Below are positions 36,201 to 46,070 of a stretch of 64,000 bases of DNA, one piece after another (positions within the stretch are counted from its first letter, which is position 1; each line of letters opens with the position of its first letter). Under the pieces are notes generated by a model. The model was given only the letters and a program-made list of their open reading frames with translations, did no database searches and had not been told where the DNA came from. The stretch lies in contig CM046848.1 of assembly GCA_025618425.1 (NCBI GenBank), positions 32,871,771 to 32,935,770 on the forward strand, read 5' to 3'. Origin of the DNA: Heliocidaris tuberculata (taxonomy: Eukaryota; Echinodermata; Echinoidea; Camarodonta; Echinometridae). Position numbers and translations under genes: made by a program.

Positions 36201-37051
36201 TTTCTGTCAGCTCGAGTTGTCACCCTTTGAAAGGCAACATCTCCAAATTTGGCAGCTCCAGCTTCAGCTTCTGCTTTTGGCAAGATTGATAGAGGGTCCT
36301 TCTTTACTGAATCCCAAATGGTAGAAACAGGAATCTTGTCCTTGAGCATGTCACCAACTTGGGTCACTAGTTTAGGATGTTGTCCACACTTCTTCAGAAT
36401 GTCTCCTATCCTGAAGGGCAGTACAGGTGCAGAGGGTTCTAGGTAATTCTCTAAGGGCAAGTGAGGCGCAAAGGATTCCAGATATTTCCTTGTCACTTCT
36501 TCACTGGGCGGCTGCAAGACATACGGGTAGAACTTGGGACCCAGTCTTGAAAATACACAGTACTTTCCACTGGTCATCAAAACTGTGAAATTGGGAAAGG
36601 ACACCAGACTCTCTACGATACTCAGAATCTTTGGTTGCTCCTCCTCCGCAGCATTGGTGATACCAAAAATGAGTATAACTCTCTCTACTGTCGACTGCTC
36701 AAGCTTTTCTAGAAATTCTTCTCGCAGACAGTATGACACAGTGTCATTTGAATTCTCTACGTCTAAAACCTTGCTTGTGATATACTGAACTACATCTTCG
36801 TGAGATGCCCCTTTGGGAATGTGGATCTTGATTGCAGTTGTGGATTCAATTCTTGGAAGTCTCTTTGCTAACTCACTTGCAAATGAGGCCTTACCAATGC
36901 CTGGCAGTCCAGAGATAACAACAAGTTGTGGCCTAGTCTCTCTACTTTCTATATCTTGGGAAACTTTGTCCAACTGTTGCTGGTATAAAGGGTCAAAATG
37001 GGTTTGCTGCATCTTGGCACAATCCAGAGATCCCTTTTGACCTTGATCCAT
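27716..37051 (-). CDS. NB-ARC-like/TPR protein with degenerate NTPase motifs (834 aa, four coding exons)
   Basis: Exons: 35481-37051, 29699-29877, 28674-28821 and 27716-28322; phases agree across all three GT/AG introns. The ATG at 37051 is the first in-frame Met (in-frame TGA at 37093-37091) and has a good context (ACC ATG G). Residues ~40-330 resemble the NB-ARC/STAND fold: GLPGIGKAS (48-56), VILIFG (125-130), MTSG (159-162), QHPKLV (224-229), then a winged-helix-like part. Compared with the usual motifs, the residue after the Walker A Lys is Ala, the Walker B Asp position reads Gly, the sensor Arg after TS is Gly, and GLPL is lost, so nucleotide hydrolysis is doubtful. Residues ~360-834 are helical with about four to five TPR units of kinesin-light-chain/nephrocystin-like type. 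A scaffold or regulator is likely; partners are unknown. Confidence 0.85.
28674..28821 (-). CDS. Gene 2 coding exon 3: TPR unit
   Basis: 148 bp from an acceptor ending CTTGTTTAG to a donor TTCAA|GTAAGT. It codes for a TPR of the kinesin-light-chain type (TERHPHSALTNHKLGLAYLL). Reading frame continues in phase on both sides. Confidence 0.85.
28880..29195 (-). mobile_element. tRNA-derived SINE-like copy
   Basis: Read on the minus strand, it has a B-box-like GTGGGTTCGAACCC near its 5' end, then CTTGAGCAAGGC and TCTCCACCCAGG, and an AAGCGCTTTGG and GTAAGGTGCTAC tail. That order is typical of tRNA-headed SINEs in marine invertebrates (family knowledge). It sits in the intron of gene 2 between exons 2 and 3, in sense orientation. 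Confidence 0.5.
29699..29877 (-). CDS. Gene 2 coding exon 2: helical linker/TPR
   Basis: 179 bp between an acceptor ending TGAACAG and a donor ATGG|GTAAGT. It codes for YEEARRILLDIIAGEEG to LSSINSNIATIYTCMG, with TPR-like spacing of small and aromatic residues. The split codons at both ends match the neighbours. Confidence 0.85.
29944..30465. mobile_element. ~520-bp GC-rich element with GGGTGTGTTTATCG termini
   Basis: Left GGGTGTGTTTATCG and right CGATAAACACACCC form a perfect 14-bp terminal inverted repeat. The word TGTTTATCG recurs inside (near 30,046, 30,266 and 30,373). The interior is rich in CpG (GCGCGC, TCGCGA words), unlike the AT-rich intron around it. No protein frame; non-autonomous DNA element in the 5.6-kb intron of gene 2. 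Confidence 0.8.
30693..31185 (+). mobile_element. ~490-bp MITE, AAGTCCACCCTGATATCAA family (full copy)
   Basis: Left end TTTAAAGGAAAAGTCCACCT, right end ATCAGGGTGGACTTTCCCTT; the interior has mirrored words such as CCCATTTGCCCTGTACTG and its approximate complement. This is the most complete copy of the family in the window. Confidence 0.75.
31510..32565. mobile_element. ~1.06-kb element with TATACAGCCCTGG termini
   Basis: TATATACAGCCCTGGGGAAA at the left is inverted at the right as TTTTCCAGGGCTGTATATA. The interior repeats GGACAATTAC/GGATAATTGTCC words and has no open reading frame of note. The palindromic MITE at 32404-32531 is nested inside. A non-autonomous derivative of a DNA transposon is likely. 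Confidence 0.65.
32404..32531. mobile_element. 128-bp palindromic MITE, GTTGCACAAAACTTGC family (copy 1)
   Basis: GGGGCCTGTTGCACAAAACT at the left and TTGTGCAACGGGCCCC at the right, with CAAACGCAAC words between. A close relative is at 56353-56499. Confidence 0.8.
32906..32977 (-). tRNA. tRNA-Arg(UCU)-like, probably pseudogene
   Basis: Read on the minus strand it has GTCTCCG, a D-arm TGGTCTAGTGGTTAAGGC, a perfect five-pair anticodon stem TTGGC/GCCAA around GTTCTAA (anticodon TCT), and a T-arm with GGGTTCAATTCCC. The acceptor stem has at least two mismatches (3' strand CAGATAC), so it is likely not functional. Confidence 0.45.
33038..33109 (+). tRNA. tRNA-Arg(UCU)-like sequence
   Basis: The acceptor stem GTCTCTG pairs with TGGAGAC (two wobble pairs), the D-arm is TGGTCTAGTGGTTAAGGC, the anticodon loop is GTTCTAA (TCT, Arg), and the T-arm CCGGG-TTCGATT-CCTGG has one wobble pair. 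The anticodon stem has an A-A at the first pair. A- and B-box promoters are intact, so it may be transcribed, but its position inside an inverted repeat suggests a mobile or pseudogene copy. Confidence 0.55.
33210..33257. repeat. (TA)n microsatellite
   Basis: About 24 uninterrupted TA units. It directly abuts the right arm of the tRNA-bearing inverted repeat. Confidence 0.95.
33432..34028 (+). mobile_element. TTTAAAGGGCAATCC MITE (copy 3)
   Basis: TTAAAGGGCAATCCAACCTT at the left and AAGGTTGGATTTCCCTTTAA at the right. It is very similar along its whole length to 37293-37881, which makes these two the youngest pair of this family in the window. Confidence 0.85.
34359..35420 (+). mobile_element. 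~1.06-kb element with ~150-bp tandem core rich in TGACCTTTGACCT
   Basis: Six units start near 34467, 34605, 34759, 34918, 35060 and 35217 (spacings 138-159 bp). Each begins GACCT-TGACCTTTGACCT or a variant, followed by CTATGGTGATACATA, GAAGTTCATACCTCA and TTCTTGAG. The right end has GACGGATG words, then GGCGGAGGCATAAAAA; the left end TATATGCCTCTGCC is its inverted match. It sits in the intron of gene 2 just downstream of exon 1. Non-coding. Confidence 0.75.
35481..37051 (-). CDS. Gene 2 coding exon 1: NB-ARC-like region
   Basis: Codes for 523 residues plus two bases. The P-loop-like and winged-helix-like parts are all in this exon; it closes with a helical stretch (CAKHQEAM). The donor is GAG|GTAGGT at 35481/35480. 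Like gene 1, the NTPase module is uninterrupted by introns. Confidence 0.85.
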
Positions 37052-37292
37052 GGTTACCAATCCATTATCCAAAGTTTTTAGAGTACTACATCATGATCTA
37101 GAAAAGATTGAAATTACAAATGAGTGTAAATGAAAAGAGGCAATTATGAATCCATAATTCAAATGTATACATGTGCATTATAAGGCCTGCATGATGATTT
37201 GGAAAGGATTAAAAATGATGAAAATAATGAAATTTAAAAAAAAAATTATTCACAAGGTAGAATACCAGACTGGGTGCTGTCTGAGTTTGACA

Positions 37293-37881
37293 TTAAAGGG
37301 CAATCCAACTTTGGTAATAAGATGATTTGTGTGAAAGCAGAAAAATAAGAAAAACAGGATGGTGAAAGTTTGAAAGAAATCGGACAAGGAATAAGAAAGT
37401 TATGTTTGAAAAATAAAATCACTACATCTATGCAAATCTCAAATTGGCAATTTGGTGATTTGATTGTGACATTTTTGTGGACAACTCTCCCATCTGTCGT
37501 ACACAAAAATATCATTAATTTGCAGTTTTCTTCGAGGTGCTCTTACCCTCGGGGCAGTACTCGAAATATATTGGAGATAGCATATTGTTATAGGTCCTCA
37601 TGAAAGAAAACAATCCTACTGAGTAATAACATTTTGAAAAAAGTGACATTTTAGTCAGTTTGTGTGTTAGAGCGAATGGGGAAGTTGTCCACAGCTACAT
37701 CACAGTGACATTACCTATTCGGCCAATTTGAAATTCCCATATGCATAGTGATTACAACTTTCAAAAATTCATAACTTTCTTATTGCTTGTCCGATTTCGT
37801 TCAAACTTTCACCAATCTGCTTCTCTGATTTTTGCTCTTTCTTTCAAAGCAACTTGCTATTAAGGTTGGATTTCCCTTTAA
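37293..37881 (+). mobile_element. TTTAAAGGGCAATCC MITE (copy 4)
   Basis: Ends TTAAAGGGCAATCCAACTTT and AAGGTTGGATTTCCCTTTAA. Nearly the same sequence as 33432-34028, including GAGGTGCTCTTACCCTCGGG-type words. Located in the probable 5' intron of gene 2. Confidence 0.85.
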
Positions 37882-38267
37882 TAAGAAGCCACTCATTCAC
37901 TTTGCAAAATTGGTTATCCTATGAAACACTTTGGTGTCTTCTTTCCATCTCTCGACTGTAGAATTTTATTTGCACTCTGTATGAAAAGTGTCCTATACCA
38001 CGATACCACCTGGAGTCCAACCGTTTGCCTCAATCAACTTACCATCTCAGATCTATTTTGTGTTTCTATAAAGAATTCTCCATCCGCCATCCAAGACAAG
38101 GGAGAAAGACAACACAAAAACTAGCATTATTACAATTATTGTTATTTATTTGAATTATAGCATTTAACTGAACTGTACTTTTTGAGGTTGCATTTTGTTT
38201 AAGTATGTCAAGTATAAAGCAATATAGAATCTAGACTATAGGGCAAGTCGAAAAAAGACAGATTTCA

Positions 38268-38388
38268 GCACTAATTTACTTTCGCACCAGGTACCCGAAA
38301 TTTGATTTAATCATAGTTTGGGTACCCTAACCCTGACCTAAGTGACTAAATCAAATTTTGGGTACCTGGTGCAAAAGTAAATTAGCGC
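38268..38388. mobile_element. 121-bp palindromic MITE
   Basis: GCACTAATTTACTTTCGCAC, CAGGTACC and GAAATTTGATTTA on the left are mirrored on the right (TAAATCAAATTTTGGGTACC then GGTGCAAAAGTAAATTA). Arms of about 40 bp enclose a short spacer with GTACCCTAACCCTGACC. Only one copy seen here. Confidence 0.8.
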
Positions 38389-39020
38389 CCAGATTTCAAA
38401 ATACAACAAAAGCATTATCATAAACACACCACCATGACCACCACCACCAACAACAATAACAACTAACGTTAGGCATTATTCTGGTTGAGGAAACCACCAT
38501 TCACTTCACACAGAAGCGCTTCATTGCGTCACATGCATTGATCATGTTAATTGGTTCCTCTTTCCCCTCACATGTCATAGACACTGCAAATAAGTGTGTG
38601 TGCATGCAATTAAACAAACAAGTGGTTTTCTCAACCACATATAGCCAACAACCACAACAATAACAACAACACGCGTTAACAAGTCTAGCCTGCAATTAAT
38701 TTTATGCCATCAATTATAGCTACATGTACATGTATGTCTTGCGTGCCTAGGCCCTGGATCTTGACTTGCATGTATGCATGCACCATTTCCCTGCATGCAC
38801 CATTTCCCTGCATGCACCTGAGACCCCGACTGTGACTGTCTGTGTGGGTGTCGCGCCGGACGTCAGCGCAGACTACAGACCGAGTACCGCAATGCGTACA
38901 GTGACCATTGCTGTAGATAAATGATGGGGATGAATTACCGTACCGGTATTTTGTTTCTGCTAACATCGTTACTTGAATATGTAGCTAGATCTAGAAACAA
39001 ATTTACGGTACCGTACTTAC

Positions 39021-39200
39021 CTGCATTTTGTAACTTCTGGTTCTACAGATGAGTTGGTGATCTATACATTTTAAAGATTTTAAGTAGACTAACTGCAACT
39101 GACAATCGAAAGCGAGCTCATGTCGTGATGGTGTGTGTTTATTGTATGCAGTTACGATCACGAGGAAAAGGGGATTCCCCGGATGGTCCATCCCATGGAA
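39021..39200 (-). other. Probable 5' non-coding exon of gene 2
   Basis: The minus-strand segment ending TACAAAATGCAG|GTAAGT would be the first exon, with transcription starting somewhere before the poly-G/poly-C tract at 39,236. The 5' limit given is approximate. Based on the donor, the position and the sparse repeats here. Confidence 0.35.
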
Positions 39201-39235
39201 GGAAGTGCGATGACGTTTAGGTTTGGAGGGGCCGT

Positions 39236-39263
39236 GGGGGGGGGGGGGGGGGGGGGGGGGGGG
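39236..39263. repeat. Long poly-G run
   Basis: About 28 G residues, interrupted only at its right end by T. Located just upstream of the probable first exon of gene 2. Capable of quadruplex structure; length unreliable in assembly. Confidence 0.9.
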
Positions 39264-40042
39264 TGGGAATGTGATAGTTTGATTTTTGTGCGACAATACG
39301 TGTGAAATTTCATGATTTCTCTTTCGATGCAATGTAGGCTATGAATTATATTTATTTATCCTTTTCTAAAATGTTAATAGATTAAAAAAATTTAAATTCT
39401 TCATGAAACAACAGATTAATTATATAGGCAGTGTATATATAAATACTACACACACACACACACACACACAAAAGAAGATATTGTCTCCCATCTACATGGA
39501 TAGTAGGCCTATATTCTGGAATGAATTAAATAACTGGCCAACATTCAACATTTCTAGAACGTTTGAAAATACATTTTGAGAATAATAGTTGTATTTGTAT
39601 TAATTTCAGTTTGAAATTACAGATGGGTGTATGTGCATCTTCCTTCTTCTAAATTACATTAATCTATTATTTTGATTTATCTGGAAATAATAATGTAAAA
39701 AATTTTCTTCTAAATTTTTTATTTCCCTAGCCTTGTGTCTCTCTTCTAATTTCATTTTACATGAGGGGTGACCCCTGTTGGTATCACTTCATATTGACTT
39801 TGTGAATGCTTGATAGTTAGAAATTGTGGGTAAAAAATGGGTAATTTTTAGGGATGTTCGCTTAAATTGAAATGATCGCATTTGAAAAGAAGGGTGGGTA
39901 TGTGAAAGAGCAAGAAATTTCATGAAAAAGGGGGCATATGTTTGAAAAAGGAACCTGCGACTCCAATGACATAAGCCTCATTCAGCAAAATTTGTGAATG
40001 TGTACTCGATTACCCCCAAAAGTTATATTTAGAGACCATTTC
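39264..40042. other. Non-coding stretch
   Basis: AT-rich with a (CA)n array at about 39,449-39,470. No exon or bounded element recognised. Intergenic region between gene 2 and the DDR gene. Confidence 0.45.
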
Positions 40043-40369
40043 AGGGCTGTGAACTTTGGGGAACTGCTTGGACGGGGATTCAAAACAGTGTTCTTGCCAG
40101 CCCTCCAAAAGTCGCTCAGTGGGGGGGGGGGGGGGGGTTGATGAAAAACATTTTTCGCCAGCCCTCTATAAGTCGCTCAGTGGGGGGGGGGGGGGGGGAG
40201 TTATTGACAATTTTTTTTTTTCCGAAAAAAATTACACGTTTGGCAGGTGGTTTTTCCGTAAAGCGGGAGATTTACATGCTTGGCAGGAGAGCAGGAGGAA
40301 GGTCGTCATGGCGGGAGAATGAGCGCGGTGGCGTGAGACTCCCGCCAATATCAGGAGAGTTGACAGCCC
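40043..40369. mobile_element. ~330-bp element with CAGGGCTGT ends and two poly-G repeats
   Basis: CAGGGCTGTGAAC at the left is inverted at the right as GTTGACAGCCCTG. Inside, the unit GCCAGCCCT-AAGTCGCTCAGTG plus a run of ~17-19 G occurs twice in tandem (about 40,098-40,137 and 40,161-40,198). CAGGGCTGT-type ends are common in hAT elements; the assignment is an inference. Non-coding. Confidence 0.6.
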
Positions 40370-40917
40370 TGCCATTTTTTACCCGTTTTTAAGCAAAAAG
40401 ATGATATGCCTTCAGGCTTATAGGCTTGTCAGTGCTTGACTCTAAGGGCCTATGGTATATGCCCCCATAAATTTTTGGTGCCCCTCGATGTCCCCCACCA
40501 ATTTTTTCCTTTTTTAATACAGAAAAAAATAATGCAATGCTTAGTAAACTTTCATATGATCTCTCCTGTGCCTTTGAATACCGAGCTTGAATATTTAAAA
40601 ATGTGAAATCGCTTCCTAAGCAGATAATTTGATGCTCTATCTCAAGATATTTTTTTCCTGAGCCCTCTCCCCTACGTGCCACTTCCCCACCGAATAAATT
40701 CTAGCTATGCCATATGAGTCACTCCAATCCCCTTTCCTATAGCACCTAGCTGTGAGATGCACATTCTTAATTGATACAAGTTAAAATTAAAGGCTTATAA
40801 TGAAGGGAGTTGGGCCAAATATATTTGATGCTTTTGTACTGAAATGAAATAAATAAGAATATGAGGACATCTAGATGATAAGGTACCTCTTTACATGCCC
40901 CTCTCTGTCTGTTTGCC

Positions 40918-40996
40918 CCCCCCCCCTCTCTCTCTCTCCCCCCTCTCTCTCTCTCTCTCTCTCCCCTTCTCTCTCTCTCTCTCTCTCTCTCACTCT
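40918..40996. repeat. CT-rich simple repeat
   Basis: Runs of C followed by (CT)n on the plus strand. The poly-Ser/Leu reading frame across it is an artefact. Confidence 0.9.
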
Positions 40997-41016
40997 CAGT
41001 CTACTAGTATGGTGGT

Positions 41017-41362
41017 GGATCCAGTGTCCAAACACTTTTCAGAAAATCAACGATAGCAAATAAAATATTACATGAATATCTGTCAAACTTACATAATGAA
41101 TGCTTAAAGTCCTACAGGAAAAGAAATTGATGGAATTTTAAAAAGACAACGTAGATTTAATACGATATTCCCTTCCGAGTGAACCCCTTCCCAACAATGC
41201 GGCGTTTTGGTCCCTTGAAAAAGGTACTGTATTCCGAAGACACAACCTTTGTTTCAATAGTGTGGTTTTCATACGCGTAATCCCACACGTATGAAAACCC
41301 ATTTTAGGCGCTTTACTGTACACGTTTGGTAATACAATCTGTTCGGAATTACAATCCTTGAC
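41017..41362 (-). mobile_element. Element with GTATTACCGAAC ends (copy 2, reverse)
   Basis: It aligns in inverted orientation with 15009-15484 (CATAATGAATGCTTAAAGTC, then AGATTTAATACGATATTCCC and CATTTTAGGCGCTTTACTGT). It also contains its own inverted pair around CATACGCGTAATCCCACACG. Shorter than the first copy. Confidence 0.65.
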
Positions 41363-41982
41363 TATACTTCTCTCTACATTTTTATTTGTTCAATGATTTG
41401 ACATTCCATTTTGACTATTAATTTGTAACCTGTTGTGATTCCTTTGTACTTACGGATGATGTATATGTATATTGATGATAATCCAAATTGTGGATTTTAT
41501 TTAAATAAATTGAATTGAACAGAAATGTATTCTCTCTCCCCGTCTTTCACCGTCACTCTTTATCTCATTAATACATATATCCGTAAGCTATGCTTACATA
41601 TCACTCTGACACAATACATGTACATCCTCAGCTAAGCAAATAAACTCATATCATAACTCTTCCATGCTAACAAATTATATAGGCTAAAGATAATCATGAA
41701 AATAATATTTCAATCTTTGATAGCTTCCTTTATTGCAAAAAAAGAGAGAAAAGGTTTAAGGTCAATAGTGTGATTGATAGTTAAGTTGATATATCAAGTG
41801 TCAGCAATCAAAGAATACAATAGTACACCTGCGATAAACATGAACTATCTTAGTTTGAATAGGGTATTTGCACTGCAATTACTAGTCTTGGTTTGCAGAC
41901 TTTCTTCTCATAAAAACACATAGCATGATCATAGCTGACAAATATTTCAATTCTCATATCTATTACGTTTTATAAATTCTTT
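41363..41982. other. Non-coding stretch
   Basis: AT-rich intergenic DNA. AAATAAATTGAATTGAA near 41,500 resembles a LINE or SINE tail but no body could be recognised. Confidence 0.4.
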
Positions 41983-42353
41983 ATAGGGTACCAATCACCA
42001 AAAAATATTTCGCTCTGTATGTTAGAGGTCCCATGTCGTTATACTACATTCAAAATATGAGCTCCAAATATTACTTCTTTAAAGAGATATTGCAAGTTTA
42101 ATTACACTCTCTATAAGCATAAAAGCGACTCATGAGTAGACTACTAGACGTACCCGTACGCGCTCGCCAAGATAAGGGCTCACGTGGAACCAAACTCAAA
42201 GTTTGGTTCCACGCGAGCACCTTAATGTTATCCTTTATTTCCTTCATACTCCTTAACTGTTGACCTATAGAATGCAAGATAAAGTTCTTTGAGGTAAATT
42301 TTATACTTTCTAGCAGAATAAAAATTATTTTTTCAGGTGGCTGGTACACTTTG
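41983..42353 (+). mobile_element. GGTACCAATCACC MITE (copy 2)
   Basis: TAGGGTACCAATCACC at the left and GGTGGCTGGTACACTTT at the right; full-length match to 18112-18485, in the same orientation. Confidence 0.8.
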
Positions 42354-45300
42354 AAAAAAAAATTGCAGAGTATTTTTAACAAAACACAGATGATCAATAC
42401 AGGTTCTGGACCGTTTAATCATTAAATTCAAAATTAACGTTCTATTAGAACCCCCCCCCCAAAAAAAAAAAATTAATAAATAAAAAAAAAATAACAGTGA
42501 CTCAAATTTTTTTCTCACTGTCTGAGACATATGGTGGGGCCTCTTCTTTCAATAATGTCCACCATCCACCTTTTCACAAAGAGCACAGATATATATAAAC
42601 AGAGATTTTTTTCAATCATTTTCAAGAAGCAGGTGCGTTTAAAACAATGCTGAATTATATACAGTAGGCCGATACATATAAATCATTACTTTGGCATATG
42701 TATTATACACATAGTACAAGGTCAGTTGTGAACAAGATACATTAAACATGAAACATTTCATACTACATGTATTTTCACTTAAATTGATACTTCAAATGCT
42801 GACTTGAATACACAATAAATGAAACATTAAAATGGAATTACGCACTGGAGCAATCATTTGCAAAATAAAAATATACCTAAATCTGTACTTTTTTCAAAAG
42901 TATAAATAACAAAATGTATTAACAAAAAATTTTGGGGGGTGGGGAGGGTGGGGGGGACATAAAAGGAATAATTCTGCCTTTTTACAAAGAAAATGAAAAA
43001 GAACATTACATAAACCAAGTAAAAAAGAATTGATGTGCTGGAAAATGTAGACCTGTTAATTATCCTCATTAGCTATCATTTTCATGTTCGATATAAAGTC
43101 ATTTCTTCCAAGATCAAAATTGAATGCATGGAGGCTTCTGGAAAACCCAAATTTCGTTATGTAGATGATTTTTGTATATTTTGATAGAAATCTAAACCAA
43201 AAAAAATGGTGCCAATTCTTCAGCCAATATGGTTCAATTATTCTTCTAGAATGACAACTAATAAAAGTAAAATACTCAATCTGATCAAATACCGGCGAGA
43301 TTGGTAAGCAGATCTGGAGCCTCCTACGTACTTTATTTCATGTCAATGTAAATCCCAAAGGAAGCAAAGTCCTGAAATATATAAAGAGCAACTTGCATAT
43401 AATCACAACTATCTTTATACAATGTACAGATGCGACAGATTACACATTGCATATGATAATTGCGTTCGATCTGAGTTGCATTATTATATAAAACTTGACT
43501 CTTAAGCAAAAGGCATCTGGTTGCCCAAAAATATTGTGTAGAAAATTCTAATAATAGGATGATCATTTCACATAAAGACAAAGCAGACATGTTAGGCATA
43601 TTCCTTATTTAAGAGCAACAGTATCTTGACATACAAAAGAATAAGTATCAATTTCATTTAATTATGTGACACCCATGATACTGAAGTGCAACTTTTGAGA
43701 AGTAATATATTCAGGAACTGTACAAATACATTACAAAAATAAAAGCATTTTGACTTTGGGGACAATTCGGGTAAAAAAAATCTTGGCATTAATAACAATT
43801 ATCAACAATAAAACTTACAAATTCCAACCCACATTGATGTAGATGTACTAGCCTTATCTTAAGAGATAAAAAACAAACATGAAATAAATGTTTAAATCAT
43901 GCACAACTAACCATTAGACAGCACACATGGAATGCAAGCAACAGCTTGTTTATTTCAATGATAAACCAGTCAAGCATACACAAAAAGCAGTACTTCTTTA
44001 TATTGATTTGTTTTCAGATTAAATACAACATATATACTTACAAGTAATACCTACAGACCTTTTTTGTCCAAAATACGACCATTATTCACATACGATTATC
44101 TGTTAATCTGGTTTCACATTATTTTCATCTGTTTCAATATACATAACAAAGGCAGTATAAAAAAGCTAAATCCATGTGTGTGTTTTTTTTTCTTTGTGCT
44201 TTTGTATGTAACACATTTGATACAAACTTGCAAGAATATTTACAGCCTCAATAAAAAAAAGAAAATTAATACATATATTAGAAAATATCTTGTAGGCACA
44301 AAATGCATTCATAAGACCATTCTTACATCATAACTCTTCCTATCATACGATCATTTTGATCTTTCCTTTTCAATTTCAAGAATTGCTCTCATACTTCACA
44401 GATAGATAAAGGAAGCCACAAAAAGTACTATTTAACTTTTGGACAATATGAAAGGGAAAATCAGTCAAAAAGGTGATAAGAAGCCAAGTTACAAATAGGA
44501 GTTGCGACAATAGTATGGAATTTCTTCAAAATGACTCCTTCGTTTTGATGATATCTTAATTATATGGATATTCACACAGTAGTACGAGTAGAATTCTTAT
44601 TTATCTCATTGAAAATGAACACTAATTTTTTCCCTTTCTCTATATGTTGAACTTTCAGGGATGTTATTTCTTACATTCTTAACCATTAATGAATGATTGA
44701 ACAACTTCCACAACCATGTCCAAATGTTTAATAGTACCTTTAAGAAACAAACACATCCCATTCCTGCTCATATTCTGTTTAAGATAATATCAATATAGAC
44801 GGTCAATCATCTATTTTCTTACTTCTGTTGTGAAAATGCATTCCAAATAAACCCACTTAAAATCATTTAACATGAGGTTCAACTAGATTTTTCACTGCTT
44901 TATTGCAGAAGCTGGATGTTGACAGTATTGACGAGACCAGGGGCATATCCACTACCATTTAATTTGGGGCACAAGTATGTGACAAAAAAAAAAAAAAGTC
45001 TTCTATGATACCATCTGTTTTAAAGAGAATTTAAGCGAATTTATAAAGTTATTGCGAATGACCGACTTTCATAAATCTGCATTACACTGGAACTAATGCG
45101 CCATATGAAGAGGTTAATACTTTGGCAAATTGATAATTACTATACAATGTAGTCTGGTGGGGCTGTTTGCTTTTGAGATAAATAATACATAAAAATAAAG
45201 AAAAGGTCCTTTTAATGACATTAGCACCATTTGAAATATTCTTTAAACTATCTCGACAAATTTCAGACTGGAATCGTCATGGTCATTAAAAATGCATTAG

Positions 45301-45593
45301 ATGCTATGACAAAAAAATTATTTTCAAAAAGATAATGAATTACAAATTGTACTATACCTAGCTTACTTCTAACTAAAATGAATCATGCCATTATTATAAA
45401 CATGATCTCTACATTTAACATTTAAAAAGAAAACATTATCTCAAATGGAAAGGACTCATCTTTTGTCAAATCGGAATGGATTGCTCAATAACTGAACAAA
45501 TAAAGGATAAAGTTTTACTCTACAGTTGCAAGAAACTGCTTATCAAAAACACAGATTTTTTTTTTACTGGTGGAGACAATTATTTTATTCTAC
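42354..45593. other. Non-coding, low-repeat AT-rich region downstream of DDR
   Basis: Almost three kilobases without recognisable elements, apart from poly-C/A near 42,450, a G-rich patch near 42,935 and short A runs. No exon-like frame. It may contain long alternative 3' ends of the DDR transcript, but nothing in the sequence proves it. Confidence 0.45.
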
Positions 45594-45599
45594 TGTGAT
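45594..45599 (-). terminator. Candidate polyadenylation signal of the DDR gene
   Basis: TTTATT on the plus strand is AATAAA on the minus strand, about 960 bp after the DDR stop codon. A canonical hexamer in AT-rich DNA can occur by chance; no other AATAAA was seen between it and the stop. Confidence 0.3.
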
Positions 45600-45681
45600 G
45601 TTGTTTATATAGTTTAACAGAGAACCATCCATTCTGTAGCATTACACAACAGCAGGAACTACATTCTTACTTGGCCTCAGC

Positions 45682-46070
45682 TTAACCCATTTCAGTAGTG
45701 TCCCTTTTAGTGACACTTTTGCAGTATCTTTGGGTCCAAAATGCTAGAAATTACAAATTTTACATGAGCAGAAAGAGAAAAATTCAAAGAAAATTTAGAG
45801 TCCATTTTTAATGCAGTATGTTGTGCTGTTCTCTGATAAGAGCGATTTAATTGTAACTAATCATTATAGTCCCTAAATTGGCAACGCAGGTCAAATGTAA
45901 AATCACTACTTTCATCTGCAAATTGGCAATTTTTATGTTAAATTTGGCAATTTTTATTCACATTGGTTCATTTAATAAAGATTTGTATTTTGTTAAAATT
46001 ATGTAGGAGTAGGAAAAAAGAATAATTGTTGCCAATTTGAGGAGGAAAAACTGATTTAGACCTTAAGAAA
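45682..46070 (+). mobile_element. Diverged TAACCCTTTC MITE (copy 5)
   Basis: It starts TTAACCCATTTCAGTAGTG and follows the family order (TACATGAGCAGAAAGAG, TTGGCAATTTTTATTC, GAGGAAAAACTGATTTAGAC) with many substitutions; the right terminus is lost. It lies within the likely 3' untranslated region of DDR and is the oldest-looking copy. Confidence 0.5.

Larger units (their letters stand above)
37098..39020 (-). other. Likely 5' untranslated intron of gene 2
   Basis: An acceptor CTTTTCTAG lies 46 bp upstream of the gene 2 ATG (exon resumes at 37097) and a strong donor GCAG|GTAAGT lies at 39021/39020. The interval would be a 1.9-kb intron in the 5' untranslated region. It contains the MITEs at 37293-37881 and 38268-38388. 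Confidence 0.42.

Noticed and set aside
39003..39332. Minus-strand frame with a poly-proline run
   Set aside because: Poly-Pro is the poly-G homopolymer; the part near 39,021 ends at a splice donor and is better explained as an untranslated exon.
40056..40392. Gly-rich plus-strand frames
   Set aside because: Translation of poly-G runs inside a mobile element.
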